Source: JAAFHS01 sp043751715
GTDB taxonomy: Bacteria; Pseudomonadota; Alphaproteobacteria; Rhodobacterales; Rhodobacteraceae
Assembly (NCBI GenBank): GCA_043751715.1
Contig: JAYUZO010000065.1
Coordinates: 1-7,557, forward strand
Reading direction: 5' to 3'
Length of the DNA stretch: 7,557 bases
The notes beneath the pieces are model-generated. The model saw nothing but the letters and a program-made list of their open reading frames with translations. It did not search any database and had not been told where the DNA came from. Of this stretch, positions 1 to 6,039 are shown piece after piece (position 1 is the first letter of the stretch; each line of letters begins with the position of its first letter). The position numbers and the translations under genes are program-made.

Positions 1-591
1 GAAAAGAAAAACGCCGCCCGCGTGCTGAAAAAGGCATGGATTGCCATGCCCCACCCCGATCTGGCCGCCGCCTTTGCCGAGATAGAGCCCGAAGAAACCT
101 TGGCCAAGCGCGTAAAACGCTTTCGCGATCTGGTGGGCGCACAGCCCGAACATGATGAAAGCCGCATGCTGATGGCGGAGTTGCACATCAGCGCCGAAGA
201 TTTCCCCGAGGCGCGCCGTGCCCTTGGCGATACCGCCACGCGGCACCCCACCGGGCGGTCGCTTGCGCTGATGGCGGCGATCGAACGCGGCGAAGGGTCG
301 GATGAGGCAGTGGTGCGCGGTTGGCTGGCGCGTGCCATCACCGCGCCGCGCGGGCCGCAATGGTGCTGTGACAAATGTCAGGCGATCCATGTGCAATGGG
401 CACCCATCTGCGAAAACTGCGGTGGGTTTGACACGCTGTCATGGCGCGAACCGGCCGAAGGGGCAGGGCCCAGCACCACCGGATCAGAACTGTTGCCCCT
501 GATCCTGGGTGGCCCAAAGCCCGGCCCGGTTGATGTGCCAGACGAGGGCGAAATCATTGACGCCGTCGCCGCCGCCCGCAGCCAAAATTAG
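1..591 (+). CDS. hemY: HemY family protein, C-terminal part (5' end outside window)
   Basis: The frame is open from base 1 to the TAG at 589-591, giving 196 residues of a protein that starts upstream. Visible parts are helical, Ala/Glu/Arg-rich stretches of the tetratricopeptide kind (AELHISAEDFPEARRAL), then a cysteine cluster, then a Pro/Gly-rich acidic tail. The cysteines form a CCxxC...CxxC knuckle (codons 364-378 and 409-420), as in a zinc ribbon or rubredoxin-like site. This arrangement fits the alphaproteobacterial HemY, an inner-membrane TPR protein normally encoded near hemC/hemD. Despite its name it is not the HemY-type protoporphyrinogen oxidase of Bacillus, and its exact role in heme synthesis is not settled. 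The N-terminal membrane segments lie outside the window, so the identification rests on the C-terminal half and could be wrong in detail. Confidence 0.8.
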   Translation, partial: EKKNAARVLKKAWIAMPHPDLAAAFAEIEPEETLAKRVKRFRDLVGAQPEHDESRMLMAELHISAEDFPEARRALGDTATRHPTGRSLALMAAIERGEGSDEAVVRGWLARAITAPRGPQWCCDKCQAIHVQWAPICENCGGFDTLSWREPAEGAGPSTTGSELLPLILGGPKPGPVDVPDEGEIIDAVAAARSQN

Positions 592-613
592 GGCTACACA
601 CCCGCAGGCAGTG

Positions 614-626
614 GTGCTATCAGCAC
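614..626 (+). other. Small hairpin between hemY and tRNA-Thr
   Basis: GTGCT (614-618) and AGCAC (622-626) form a perfect 5-bp stem with a 3-base loop. No T-run follows, so it is not a standard intrinsic terminator. It could slow polymerase after hemY or be a processing site if hemY and the tRNA are read together. I see no convincing separate tRNA promoter in 592-639. Confidence 0.25.
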
Positions 627-639
627 GCCCGGAAGGCAG

Positions 640-715
640 GCCGCTGTAGCTCAGTTGGTAGAGCACGTCATTCGTAATGATGGGGTCGGGAGTTCGAGTC
701 TCTTCAGCGGCACCA
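640..715 (+). tRNA. tRNA-Thr (anticodon CGT)
   Basis: A full cloverleaf can be drawn. The acceptor stem is GCCGCTG (640-646) with CAGCGGC (705-711). The D-stem is GCTC/GAGC (649-652, 661-664). The anticodon stem is CGTCA/TGATG (666-670, 678-682) around the loop TTCGTAA, giving anticodon CGT at 673-675, which reads the threonine codon ACG. The T-arm is GGGAG-TTCGAGT-CTCTT (688-704). The discriminator is A712 and the CCA end is encoded at 713-715. No copy of the tRNA 3' end recurs in the window, so there is no sign that it serves as an integration site here. Confidence 0.97.
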
Positions 716-758
716 CCTTCCCTTGCAGACCGCGCGGCACTGACGAGCTGGTGGTTGG

Positions 759-779
759 ACAAAGGGGGCAGGTTGCCCC
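759..779 (-). terminator. Possible terminator of the EF-hand gene
   Basis: GGGGCA (765-770) and TGCCCC (774-779) make a perfect 6-bp GC-rich stem with a 3-base loop. Read on the minus strand, downstream of the EF-hand stop codon, the stem is followed by CTTTGT, a short and imperfect T-tract. Read on the plus strand, after the tRNA, a TTTTT run lies at 793-797 but is 13 bases past the stem. It may work weakly in both directions; the minus-strand role fits better. Confidence 0.4.
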
Positions 780-812
780 GCCCCCCATGTCATTTTTCAA
801 ACCGCCGATGGT

Positions 813-1352
813 TTATTCAGTCTGATCGCCACGACCACGGCCACGGTCATCTGCGTTGATCATCCCATCACCGTTGCGGTCCAGCCGTTCGATCAGCGTT
901 GCCATCATGGTGTCTACCTCGGCCGCCGTGATGCTGGCATCACCATCGGCGTCTGCATGCTGGAATGCACCTACCACGCGGGGTTGCATCGCCTCCAGCC
1001 ACAGCGTCTGGAATTCGGCCAGCGTCAGCGCGCCATCGGTGTTGGCATCAGCCGCACCCACCTTGGCCGTGCGCAGTGCCGCCAACTCGTCTGCCGTAAC
1101 AGACCCGTCGGCATCGGCATCAGCCGCTGTGAACATGGTGCGGAACATCTCGCCGCCCATCATGCCGCCGCGTTCGCCGCGCGGGCCGTGATCCCGGTCG
1201 CCATGGCGCATGTGCACCGGTGTTGCCGCCTCTTCGGTGGTTGCTGCTGTTGCCGGGGCCTCAAGCCCCTGTGCTGTGGCGATCATTGCACCGGACAGGC
1301 CCATTAGCACGGCAATGGCAATAACGGGGGCGATTTTGTTGGTTGGTTTCAT
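813..1352 (-). CDS. Exported four-EF-hand calcium-binding protein
   Basis: The protein has 179 residues. Residues 1-28 form a Sec-type signal peptide: Lys-containing start, hydrophobic run APVIAIAVLMGLSGAMIA, probable cut near ATA-QG. A His/Met/Gly/Arg-rich linker covers about 46-70. Four EF-hand loops follow at 78-89, 102-113, 134-145 and 158-169, each with acidic or Asn residues at loop positions 1, 3 and 5. Loop 3 has Ala in place of the usual Gly at position 6, and loop 4 ends in Asp rather than Glu. The ATG at 1352 is chosen because AAGAAGGA lies 7 bases upstream; the in-frame TTG at 1358 would leave almost no spacing. It should be periplasmic or envelope-bound and bind Ca2+. It is divergent from a two-component operon, which suggests but does not prove that it is part of that regulon. 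Exact function unknown. Confidence 0.88.
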   Translation of the reverse strand: MKPTNKIAPVIAIAVLMGLSGAMIATAQGLEAPATAATTEEAATPVHMRHGDRDHGPRGERGGMMGGEMFRTMFTAADADADGSVTADELAALRTAKVGAADANTDGALTLAEFQTLWLEAMQPRVVGAFQHADADGDASITAAEVDTMMATLIERLDRNGDGMINADDRGRGRGDQTE

Positions 1353-1359
1353 TTTCAAA

Positions 1360-1367
1360 TCCTTCTT
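1360..1367 (-). promoter_or_regulatory. Ribosome binding site deciding the EF-hand start
   Basis: On the minus strand AAGAAGGA ends 7 bases before the ATG at 1352. This is a strong Shine-Dalgarno match at the right distance for that ATG and far too close for the alternative TTG at 1356-1358. Confidence 0.7.
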
Positions 1368-1439
1368 GCGGGTTGGGGGAAGGCATTTGCTTCCCGGTGA
1401 TGATCACTTGGGGTGTCTTGCCCGGTAATGTGTGTCACC

Positions 1440-1499
1440 GCGACAGGGCCTTTGTCGCAAAGCGTGGCAACCCACGGCCCTGACACAGGTTGCGACAAA
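1440..1499. promoter_or_regulatory. Palindrome-rich divergent control region, candidate operator
   Basis: The gap 1353-1593 lies between the divergent EF-hand and response-regulator genes. It holds TTTGTCGCAA (1451-1460) and its exact reverse complement TTGCGACAAA (1490-1499). The core GCGACA/TGTCGC occurs three times (1440-1445, 1453-1458, 1492-1497). Nested inside are CAGGGCC/GGCCCTG (1444-1450 with 1476-1482) and a CGTGG-CAAC-CCACG hairpin (1463-1476). Repeats like these between divergent genes are typical operator sites, and the neighbouring OmpR-type regulator is the obvious candidate to bind. I could not place clear -35/-10 boxes for either gene. Confidence 0.5.
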
Positions 1500-1593
1500 T
1501 CAGGGGTAATCCCGGCGTTTGTGGGTGCTGGCCAGCAGGCCCTTTGCGCGCGTATGGTCACCTTAAACGCAGTTGCAGGGCGCACAGATACCC

Positions 1594-2316
1594 ATGGCCG
1601 ATCCGATTGACCCCCATATCCTGATCGTGGATGACGCGCGTGATATCCGCGAACCCTTGGGGCAATACCTGCGCAAACAGGGCTTTCGCACCATGCTGGC
1701 GGCAAATGCAGCTGACGCGCGCGGGTATCTGGACAGTGCAGGCATTCATCTGGTGGTGCTGGATGTGATGATGCCGGGCGAAGATGGCCTGTCGCTGTGC
1801 CGCCATATCGTGGGGCGCGGCGGGCCGCCCGTGCTGCTGCTGACCGCGATGGCCGAAGATACCGACCGGATTGTCGGGCTGGAACTGGGGGCTGATGATT
1901 ACATCGTCAAACCCTTTAACCCGCGCGAACTGCTGGCCCGCATTCGCGCCGTGCTGCGGCGTGTGCCGCCCGCTGCACCCGTGCTGCCAACGGGCCGCAG
2001 GCAGTTTGGGCCATGGCTGCATGACCCGGCACGGCAGGTGCTGGTGGGCACGGACGGCACCGATACCCCGCTGACATCTGGCGAAAGCAAACTGCTGGTG
2101 GTGTTTCTGGACCGCCCGCAAACCGTGCTGTCGCGCCATCAGTTGCTTGATGTGCTGATGGGGCGCGAGGCCAAACCCTATGACCGCGCGATTGATAACC
2201 GCATCACCCGCCTGCGCCGCAAGATTGAGGCTGACCCTGCCTTTCCCCGCTTGTTAGTGACAGATTGGGGCGGTGGTTACCGCCTTGCCGTTGATGTATC
2301 AGTGGTCTTGGAATGA
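1594..2316 (+). CDS. OmpR-family response regulator
   Basis: The protein has 240 residues and the usual length for the family. The receiver domain (about 8-122) shows the acidic pair D13/D14, the phospho-acceptor D57 in VLDVMMPGEDG, the switch residue T84 and the conserved K106 in VKPF. A winged-helix DNA-binding domain follows (about 136-233), with the recognition-helix region DRAIDNRITRLRRKIE and the closing wing GGGYRL. It should be phosphorylated by the kinase encoded next and then bind DNA as a dimer. The ATG at 1594 is preferred over the TTG at 1573 because the receiver fold begins right after it; the Shine-Dalgarno match (AGGG, 1577-1580) is weak and distant. The stop overlaps the kinase start as ATGA. 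Which OmpR subfamily and which target genes cannot be told from the sequence. Confidence 0.95.
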   Translation: MADPIDPHILIVDDARDIREPLGQYLRKQGFRTMLAANAADARGYLDSAGIHLVVLDVMMPGEDGLSLCRHIVGRGGPPVLLLTAMAEDTDRIVGLELGADDYIVKPFNPRELLARIRAVLRRVPPAAPVLPTGRRQFGPWLHDPARQVLVGTDGTDTPLTSGESKLLVVFLDRPQTVLSRHQLLDVLMGREAKPYDRAIDNRITRLRRKIEADPAFPRLLVTDWGGGYRLAVDVSVVLE

Positions 2317-3647
2317 AGCGCCTGTTGCCCGATGGCATTGCAGGCCGCTTTGCCCTGTTGCTGGCTGCGGCGCTGCTGGCGGCCACGCTGATCGCACTGG
2401 TGACACAGGCGGTAGAGCGGAACCGGTTTGACCGCGCCGCGATGATAGAGCGCGAGGTAGAGCGTATCCTTGGCCTCGTCCCCGCGATTGAGGCCGTGCC
2501 CCCGCGTGATCGTGCCCGCGTGGCGCGCGATGCCTCCACCCGTTTCGCACAGGTCAGCGTTGCTGCTGTGCCGCTGATCGCACAGACGCCCGATGACATG
2601 CGCTCGCGTCTGTTGGCGCGGCAACTGGCGCAGGTATTGCGTGACCGGGAATTTGCCGCCGCTGTACTGCGCCAACGTATCGAAGGGCGCGGCCGCCGCA
2701 AGATCGAGGCGATGGTGATGTCAATCGCGATTGGTGATGGCGCAGCGCCCCTGTGGCTGAACATCCGCGCCGTGCCCCCGGCGGACCCCGGCCCCGGCAT
2801 TGAGGCCGATGTGGTGTTTCTGGTCTTTGGCCTGTCCCTGATTGCCGTGCTGGGCGCGGGCCTGATCTTTATCCGCCGCCTGACACGCCCCATTGATGCA
2901 CTGGCGCTTGCCGCGCAGGCCGCTGGCAGGGGTGACCGCACCGTGCGTCTGCCAGAGGATGGCCCGCGCGAGTTGCGCGCCGCTGCCCATGCCTTTAACG
3001 ACATGCAGGTGCAAATCGCCCGCTTTGATGCCGAACGCATGCGCACGCTGGGGGCTGTTGGCCACGATCTGCGCACGCCGATCACCAGCCTGCGCATAAG
3101 GGCCGAACTGCTGGATGATGCCGATCTGCGCGATAACATGGTGCGCACGCTGGATGAAATGGCGGTGATGGCCGATGGGCTGGTAGGCTTTGCCAAGGGT
3201 GCCCGTGATGATGAACCCGTGCAAGACATTGCCCTGCCTGCGTTTCTGTCACAGCTTGCCACCGATCGCGGGGCCAGCTTTGCCGGTGGCCCTACCCTTG
3301 CCATCCGCGCCCGCCCCGTGGCGCTGATGCGCGCCATCGGCAACCTTGTCGATAACGCCCTGCGCTATGGCGGCGGTGGCAGTGTCAGCCTTGCCCGCGA
3401 AGGTGACGATGCCCTGATCCGCATCACTGACACCGGCCCCGGTATTCCACCGGCCCTTTTACCGCAGATCTTTGATCCCTTCGTGCGCGGTGATACCAGC
3501 CGCAATACAGATACCGGCGGCGCTGGCCTTGGCCTGTCGATTGCGCAAACCATCGTGCAGGCCCTTGGCGGCACCATCACGCTGGCCAACCGTCAACCCA
3601 AGGGGCTGGAGGCTTGCGTCCGCCTGCCACTGACCCCGCGCAATTGA
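2313..3647 (+). CDS. HAMP-domain sensor histidine kinase
   Basis: The protein has 444 residues. TM1 is at about 14-33, followed by a periplasmic sensor of about 130 residues, rich in Arg and acidic residues and of no family I recognise. TM2 is at about 166-187, then a HAMP linker (about 188-240, with RRLTRPIDALALA). The dimerisation/phospho-acceptor helix carries H251 in GHDLRTPI; the HDxxT pattern also fits phosphatase activity. The catalytic domain has the N box NLVDNALRYG (N344, N348), the G1 box DTGPGIP (373-379), the F box around FDPF and the G2 box GGAGLGLSI (402-410). All catalytic motifs are intact. The gene overlaps the response-regulator stop by ATGA, so the two are translationally coupled. 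The architecture is EnvZ-like. The signal is unknown; the divergent EF-hand gene makes a calcium or envelope signal worth considering. Confidence 0.94.
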   Translation: MKRLLPDGIAGRFALLLAAALLAATLIALVTQAVERNRFDRAAMIEREVERILGLVPAIEAVPPRDRARVARDASTRFAQVSVAAVPLIAQTPDDMRSRLLARQLAQVLRDREFAAAVLRQRIEGRGRRKIEAMVMSIAIGDGAAPLWLNIRAVPPADPGPGIEADVVFLVFGLSLIAVLGAGLIFIRRLTRPIDALALAAQAAGRGDRTVRLPEDGPRELRAAAHAFNDMQVQIARFDAERMRTLGAVGHDLRTPITSLRIRAELLDDADLRDNMVRTLDEMAVMADGLVGFAKGARDDEPVQDIALPAFLSQLATDRGASFAGGPTLAIRARPVALMRAIGNLVDNALRYGGGGSVSLAREGDDALIRITDTGPGIPPALLPQIFDPFVRGDTSRNTDTGGAGLGLSIAQTIVQALGGTITLANRQPKGLEACVRLPLTPRN

Positions 3648-3694
3648 CACCCTTCACAGTTCCGTTGGTTTCGTGCCAAAGACTTGCCACACAG

Positions 3695-3737
3695 CGCCCG
3701 CACGGGCGACACATCCGGCCAGCAACCGCCCAAAGGA
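3695..3737 (+). promoter_or_regulatory. Leader hairpin and ribosome binding site of the binding-protein gene
   Basis: The 96-base gap 3648-3743 holds a hairpin with stems CGCCC (3695-3699) and GGGCG (3704-3708) and no T-tract after it. A strong Shine-Dalgarno AAAGGA (3732-3737) lies 6 bases before the ATG at 3744. A TTGACA sits at 3644-3649 across the kinase stop codon, but no good -10 box follows at 16-18 bases, so the promoter of the transport operon is not settled. The Shine-Dalgarno is well supported; the hairpin's role is not. Confidence 0.45.
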
Positions 3738-3743
3738 ACCACC

Positions 3744-4973
3744 ATGCCCCTTCGCCAATCCGCCGCCCTTGTGGCCACCCTTGTTTTCGCCCCGCTTATG
3801 GTGCTGGCCGATACTGCCGATGGCACCAAACTGATCGGGCAGGAATGGGAGGCAGTCACCACCATGGCACGCGGTGGCACGGTCAACTGGTTCATGTGGG
3901 GCGGGGCGGATAACATAAACGCCTATGTCACGGATTACGTCGGCGGCGTGCTGCGCGATCAATACGACATCACCCTGAACCTCATCCCGCTGACCGACAC
4001 GACCGAAGCCGTGAACATCGTGTTGGGCGAAAAAGAGGCGGGGAATGTGGATGCGGGTTCGGTTGACCTGATCTGGATCAACGGTGAAAATTTCCGCACC
4101 ATGCAGCAGGGCGGGCTGGCCTTTTGCGGCTATACCGACACGCTGCCGAACAACGCGCTGGTCAACTGGGATAACCCCGCCATCGCCAATGATTTCGGCG
4201 TGCCGGTGAACGGGTGTGAGGTGCCATGGAACCTAGCCCAGTTCGCCATGGCGCATGACAGTGCCACACTGCCCGCACCGCCCACCTCGATCCCGGCCCT
4301 GCTGGACTGGATCAAGGCCAACCCCGGCCAGTTCACCTATCCCGCCCCACCTGATTTCAACGGTGCGGTGTTCGTGCGCCATGTGTTCTATCACGCGGCA
4401 GGTGGGGCGGATGCGCTGCTAGGGCCATTCGATCAGGCAAAGTTTGCGGCGGCGGCGGCCAGGACCTGGGCGATTCTGAACGAGATCGAGCCGTTCCTGT
4501 GGCGTGAAGGGGCGACCTACCCCACCAGCATCACCCAGTTGAATGATCTGTTTGCCAATGGCGAGGTGGCGCTGAACTTCAACTATGATCCGGCGCAGTT
4601 TGGCCTTGCGGTGGATGCGGGCACCTTTGCCGATACCGTGCGCAGCTATGGCCTGACCGATGGCACCATCGGCAACACCAACTACACGATCATCCCGTTC
4701 AATTCGCCCAACAAGGCCGCCGCGATGGTGGCGCAAAACGTGCTGCTGTCTGCCGAGGCGCAGCTGGAAAAGGCCAACCCAGCCGTCTGGGGAACAGCGC
4801 CAGCCATCACGCTGGACCGTGTGGCACCGGAAGTGCAGGCGGCCTTCGCCGCACTGCCATCACACCCATCGGTGATCACGCCCGCGGAACTGGCACCCTT
4901 TGCGCTGCCAGAACTGCAGGCAGACTGGATTGCAGCGATCGAGGCGGGCTGGATCCAGAACGTCGGGAAATAA
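3744..4973 (+). CDS. ynjB: YnjB-family ABC transporter substrate-binding protein
   Basis: The protein has 409 residues, close to E. coli YnjB (about 390). Residues 1-22 form a signal peptide (LVATLVFAPLMVLA, cut before DT), so the mature protein is periplasmic. Segments I recognise as typical of YnjB are GSVDLIWINGENFRTM (106-120), YPAPPDFNG (199-207), PFLWREG (250-256), GTIGN (307-311) and LEKANPAVWG (341-350). It delivers an unidentified solute to the permeases encoded downstream. The ATG at 3744 is preferred over the upstream GTG at 3684 because the signal peptide and AAAGGA site both fit it. Two cysteines, C128 and C158, could form a disulfide after export. A gap of 208 bases with strong secondary structure separates it from the first permease. 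Family membership is judged from remembered sequence; the substrate is unknown. Confidence 0.85.
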   Translation: MPLRQSAALVATLVFAPLMVLADTADGTKLIGQEWEAVTTMARGGTVNWFMWGGADNINAYVTDYVGGVLRDQYDITLNLIPLTDTTEAVNIVLGEKEAGNVDAGSVDLIWINGENFRTMQQGGLAFCGYTDTLPNNALVNWDNPAIANDFGVPVNGCEVPWNLAQFAMAHDSATLPAPPTSIPALLDWIKANPGQFTYPAPPDFNGAVFVRHVFYHAAGGADALLGPFDQAKFAAAAARTWAILNEIEPFLWREGATYPTSITQLNDLFANGEVALNFNYDPAQFGLAVDAGTFADTVRSYGLTDGTIGNTNYTIIPFNSPNKAAAMVAQNVLLSAEAQLEKANPAVWGTAPAITLDRVAPEVQAAFAALPSHPSVITPAELAPFALPELQADWIAAIEAGWIQNVGK

Positions 4974-4980
4974 GGCGCTT

Positions 4981-5073
4981 CCCTCTCCCCTTTGTGGGGG
5001 AGGGTCAGGGTAGGGGGCTGCGGTCCAGACCCCCCCACCCCAATCCCCTCCCCACAGTGGGGGGGGAGGGGGG
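4981..5073. repeat. Inverted pair of C-rich/G-rich palindromes (REP-like), G-quadruplex potential
   Basis: Two related units face each other. Unit 1 (4981-5017) is a CCCTCTCCCC...GGGGGAGGG hairpin followed by TCAGGGTAGGGGG. Unit 2 (5030-5073) is the reverse-oriented counterpart: C7-A-C4-AAT-C4-T-C4, then ACAGT, then a G-run with one A. The joining segment 5013-5036 pairs as GGGGGCTG/CAG-A-CCCCC around a CGGTC loop, so the whole stretch can fold as one long cruciform. Plus-strand G-runs at 4996-5000, 5002-5004, 5008-5010 and 5013-5017 meet the standard four-run quadruplex pattern. The C-runs of unit 2 give the same on the minus strand. Dispersed extragenic palindromes of this look are common in proteobacteria. 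Here it would reduce read-through or stabilise the upstream mRNA end. Confidence 0.75.
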
Positions 5074-5106
5074 CCGCGTAAACTCTGCATTCAGCGCCCT
5101 TTGGCT

Positions 5107-5145
5107 AACCGCTATCAGACGGTTTCAATACGCACGGTGAAACCG
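5107..5145 (+). promoter_or_regulatory. Two mutually exclusive hairpins ahead of the first permease
   Basis: CGGTTTCA (5120-5127) pairs perfectly with TGAAACCG (5138-5145) across 10 bases. The same left arm can instead pair with AACCG (5107-5111) through CGGTT (5120-5124). The two structures cannot form together. This could be an attenuator-like RNA switch, or the 8-bp palindrome could be a protein operator. I match it to no known riboswitch class. The region 5074-5181 otherwise shows no gene and no clear promoter. Confidence 0.35.
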
Positions 5146-5181
5146 CTACACTCCCCCGGAACCACCCGACCGAAAGCCCCC

Positions 5182-6039
5182 ATGCCCCACCGCCTGCGCC
5201 TGTTCCTGATGCTTGCCCCCGCCCTTGGCGTGATTGGCCTGCTGTTCGGCGGCGGTCTGATCGTGGCGCTTATGCGGTCGTTCAACTACATGCCCGTCAT
5301 CGGCCTGACCGACCCCAACCTGCAAGCCTATGCTCGCGTGCTGACCAACCCTGATTTCCTGCTTTCGTTCCTTTTGACCTTCCACATCGCCTTCACCTCT
5401 ACCCTCATCGCCGCCATCATCGCCATCGCCGCCGCCCTGCTGATCCGCGCCACCACCACAGGCCGCACCCTCATCACCTTCCTGTTCCAGCTGAACCTCA
5501 CCATCCCCCATATCGTCGGTGCCATCGGCATCCTGTACCTGTTCAGCCAATCCGGCACATTCGCCCGCCTTGCCCATGCCACTCACCTGATCGCCCGCCC
5601 TGCCGATTTTCCCGCATTGGTCTTTGACCCCGCCGCCATCGGCATCATCCTGCACTATGTCTGGAAAGAGGTACCCTTCATCGGCATCGTCATCCTTGCC
5701 CAGATGCAAACCATCGGCACCGATCACGAAGCCACCGCCCGTTCCCTTGGCGCAACCCCATGGCAGGCCTTTCGCCACGCCCTGTTGCCCCTGCTGCTGC
5801 CCGGCATCACCGCCGCATCCATCATCGCCTTTGCCTTTGCCTTTGGCGCATATGAGATTCCTGCCCTGCTGGGGGCCAGCTACCCCCAAGCCCTGCCTGT
5901 GCTGGCCTATCGCAGCTTTACCGATGTTGACCTTGCCAGCCGCCCCGATGCCATGGCCATGGCCATCATCATCACTTGCCTGTCCGCCGCCCTGATCTGG
6001 GCCTATTCCCGCGCACTGCACGCTATGGTGCGCGCATGA
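5182..6039 (+). CDS. ABC transporter inner-membrane permease (first subunit)
   Basis: The protein has 285 residues and is almost wholly hydrophobic, with about six predicted membrane segments (near 9-31, 64-88, 98-122, 151-173, 209-232, 258-277). The cytoplasmic EAA loop that docks on the ATPase is clear: EATARSLGATPWQAFRHALL (183-202), followed by PLLLPGI. It resembles the binding-protein-dependent transport permeases of the PotB/CysT/iron-transport type. The ATG at 5182 is chosen because the first membrane segment begins right after it; in-frame TTG (5101) and GTG (5137) codons upstream would add a non-hydrophobic tail and lie within or before the hairpins. The ribosome site before 5182 is poor. 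The stop overlaps the next permease as ATGA, so the two should be made in step and pair as a heterodimer. Confidence 0.9.
   Translation: MPHRLRLFLMLAPALGVIGLLFGGGLIVALMRSFNYMPVIGLTDPNLQAYARVLTNPDFLLSFLLTFHIAFTSTLIAAIIAIAAALLIRATTTGRTLITFLFQLNLTIPHIVGAIGILYLFSQSGTFARLAHATHLIARPADFPALVFDPAAIGIILHYVWKEVPFIGIVILAQMQTIGTDHEATARSLGATPWQAFRHALLPLLLPGITAASIIAFAFAFGAYEIPALLGASYPQALPVLAYRSFTDVDLASRPDAMAMAIIITCLSAALIWAYSRALHAMVRA

Noticed and set aside
640..715. tRNA-Thr as an integration site for a mobile element
   Set aside because: No integrase gene and no repeat of the tRNA 3' end occur in the window, and the genes that follow look like core genes.
484..762. Minus-strand reading frame of 92 codons
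   Set aside because: It reads antisense through the tRNA-Thr gene. The peptide ETRTPDP...YQLSYSG is the well-known false product of tRNA antisense translation.
1413..1610. Small plus-strand frame in the divergent control region
   Set aside because: There is no ribosome site or recognisable domain; it covers the palindromes and runs into the response-regulator gene in another frame.
2204..3343. Minus-strand open frame of 379 codons
   Set aside because: It lies opposite the histidine kinase, whose motifs are complete. Its Arg/Ser/Ala-rich product looks like a shadow of high-GC coding DNA and has no recognisable domain.
3644..3649. Perfect TTGACA as a -35 box for the transporter operon
   Set aside because: It overlaps the kinase stop codon, and no acceptable -10 hexamer lies 16-18 bases downstream, so a promoter cannot be claimed.
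5400..5440. Repeating ATCGCC/GCC codons in the first permease
   Set aside because: They are simply codons for Ala/Ile runs of a membrane helix, not a separate repeat element.
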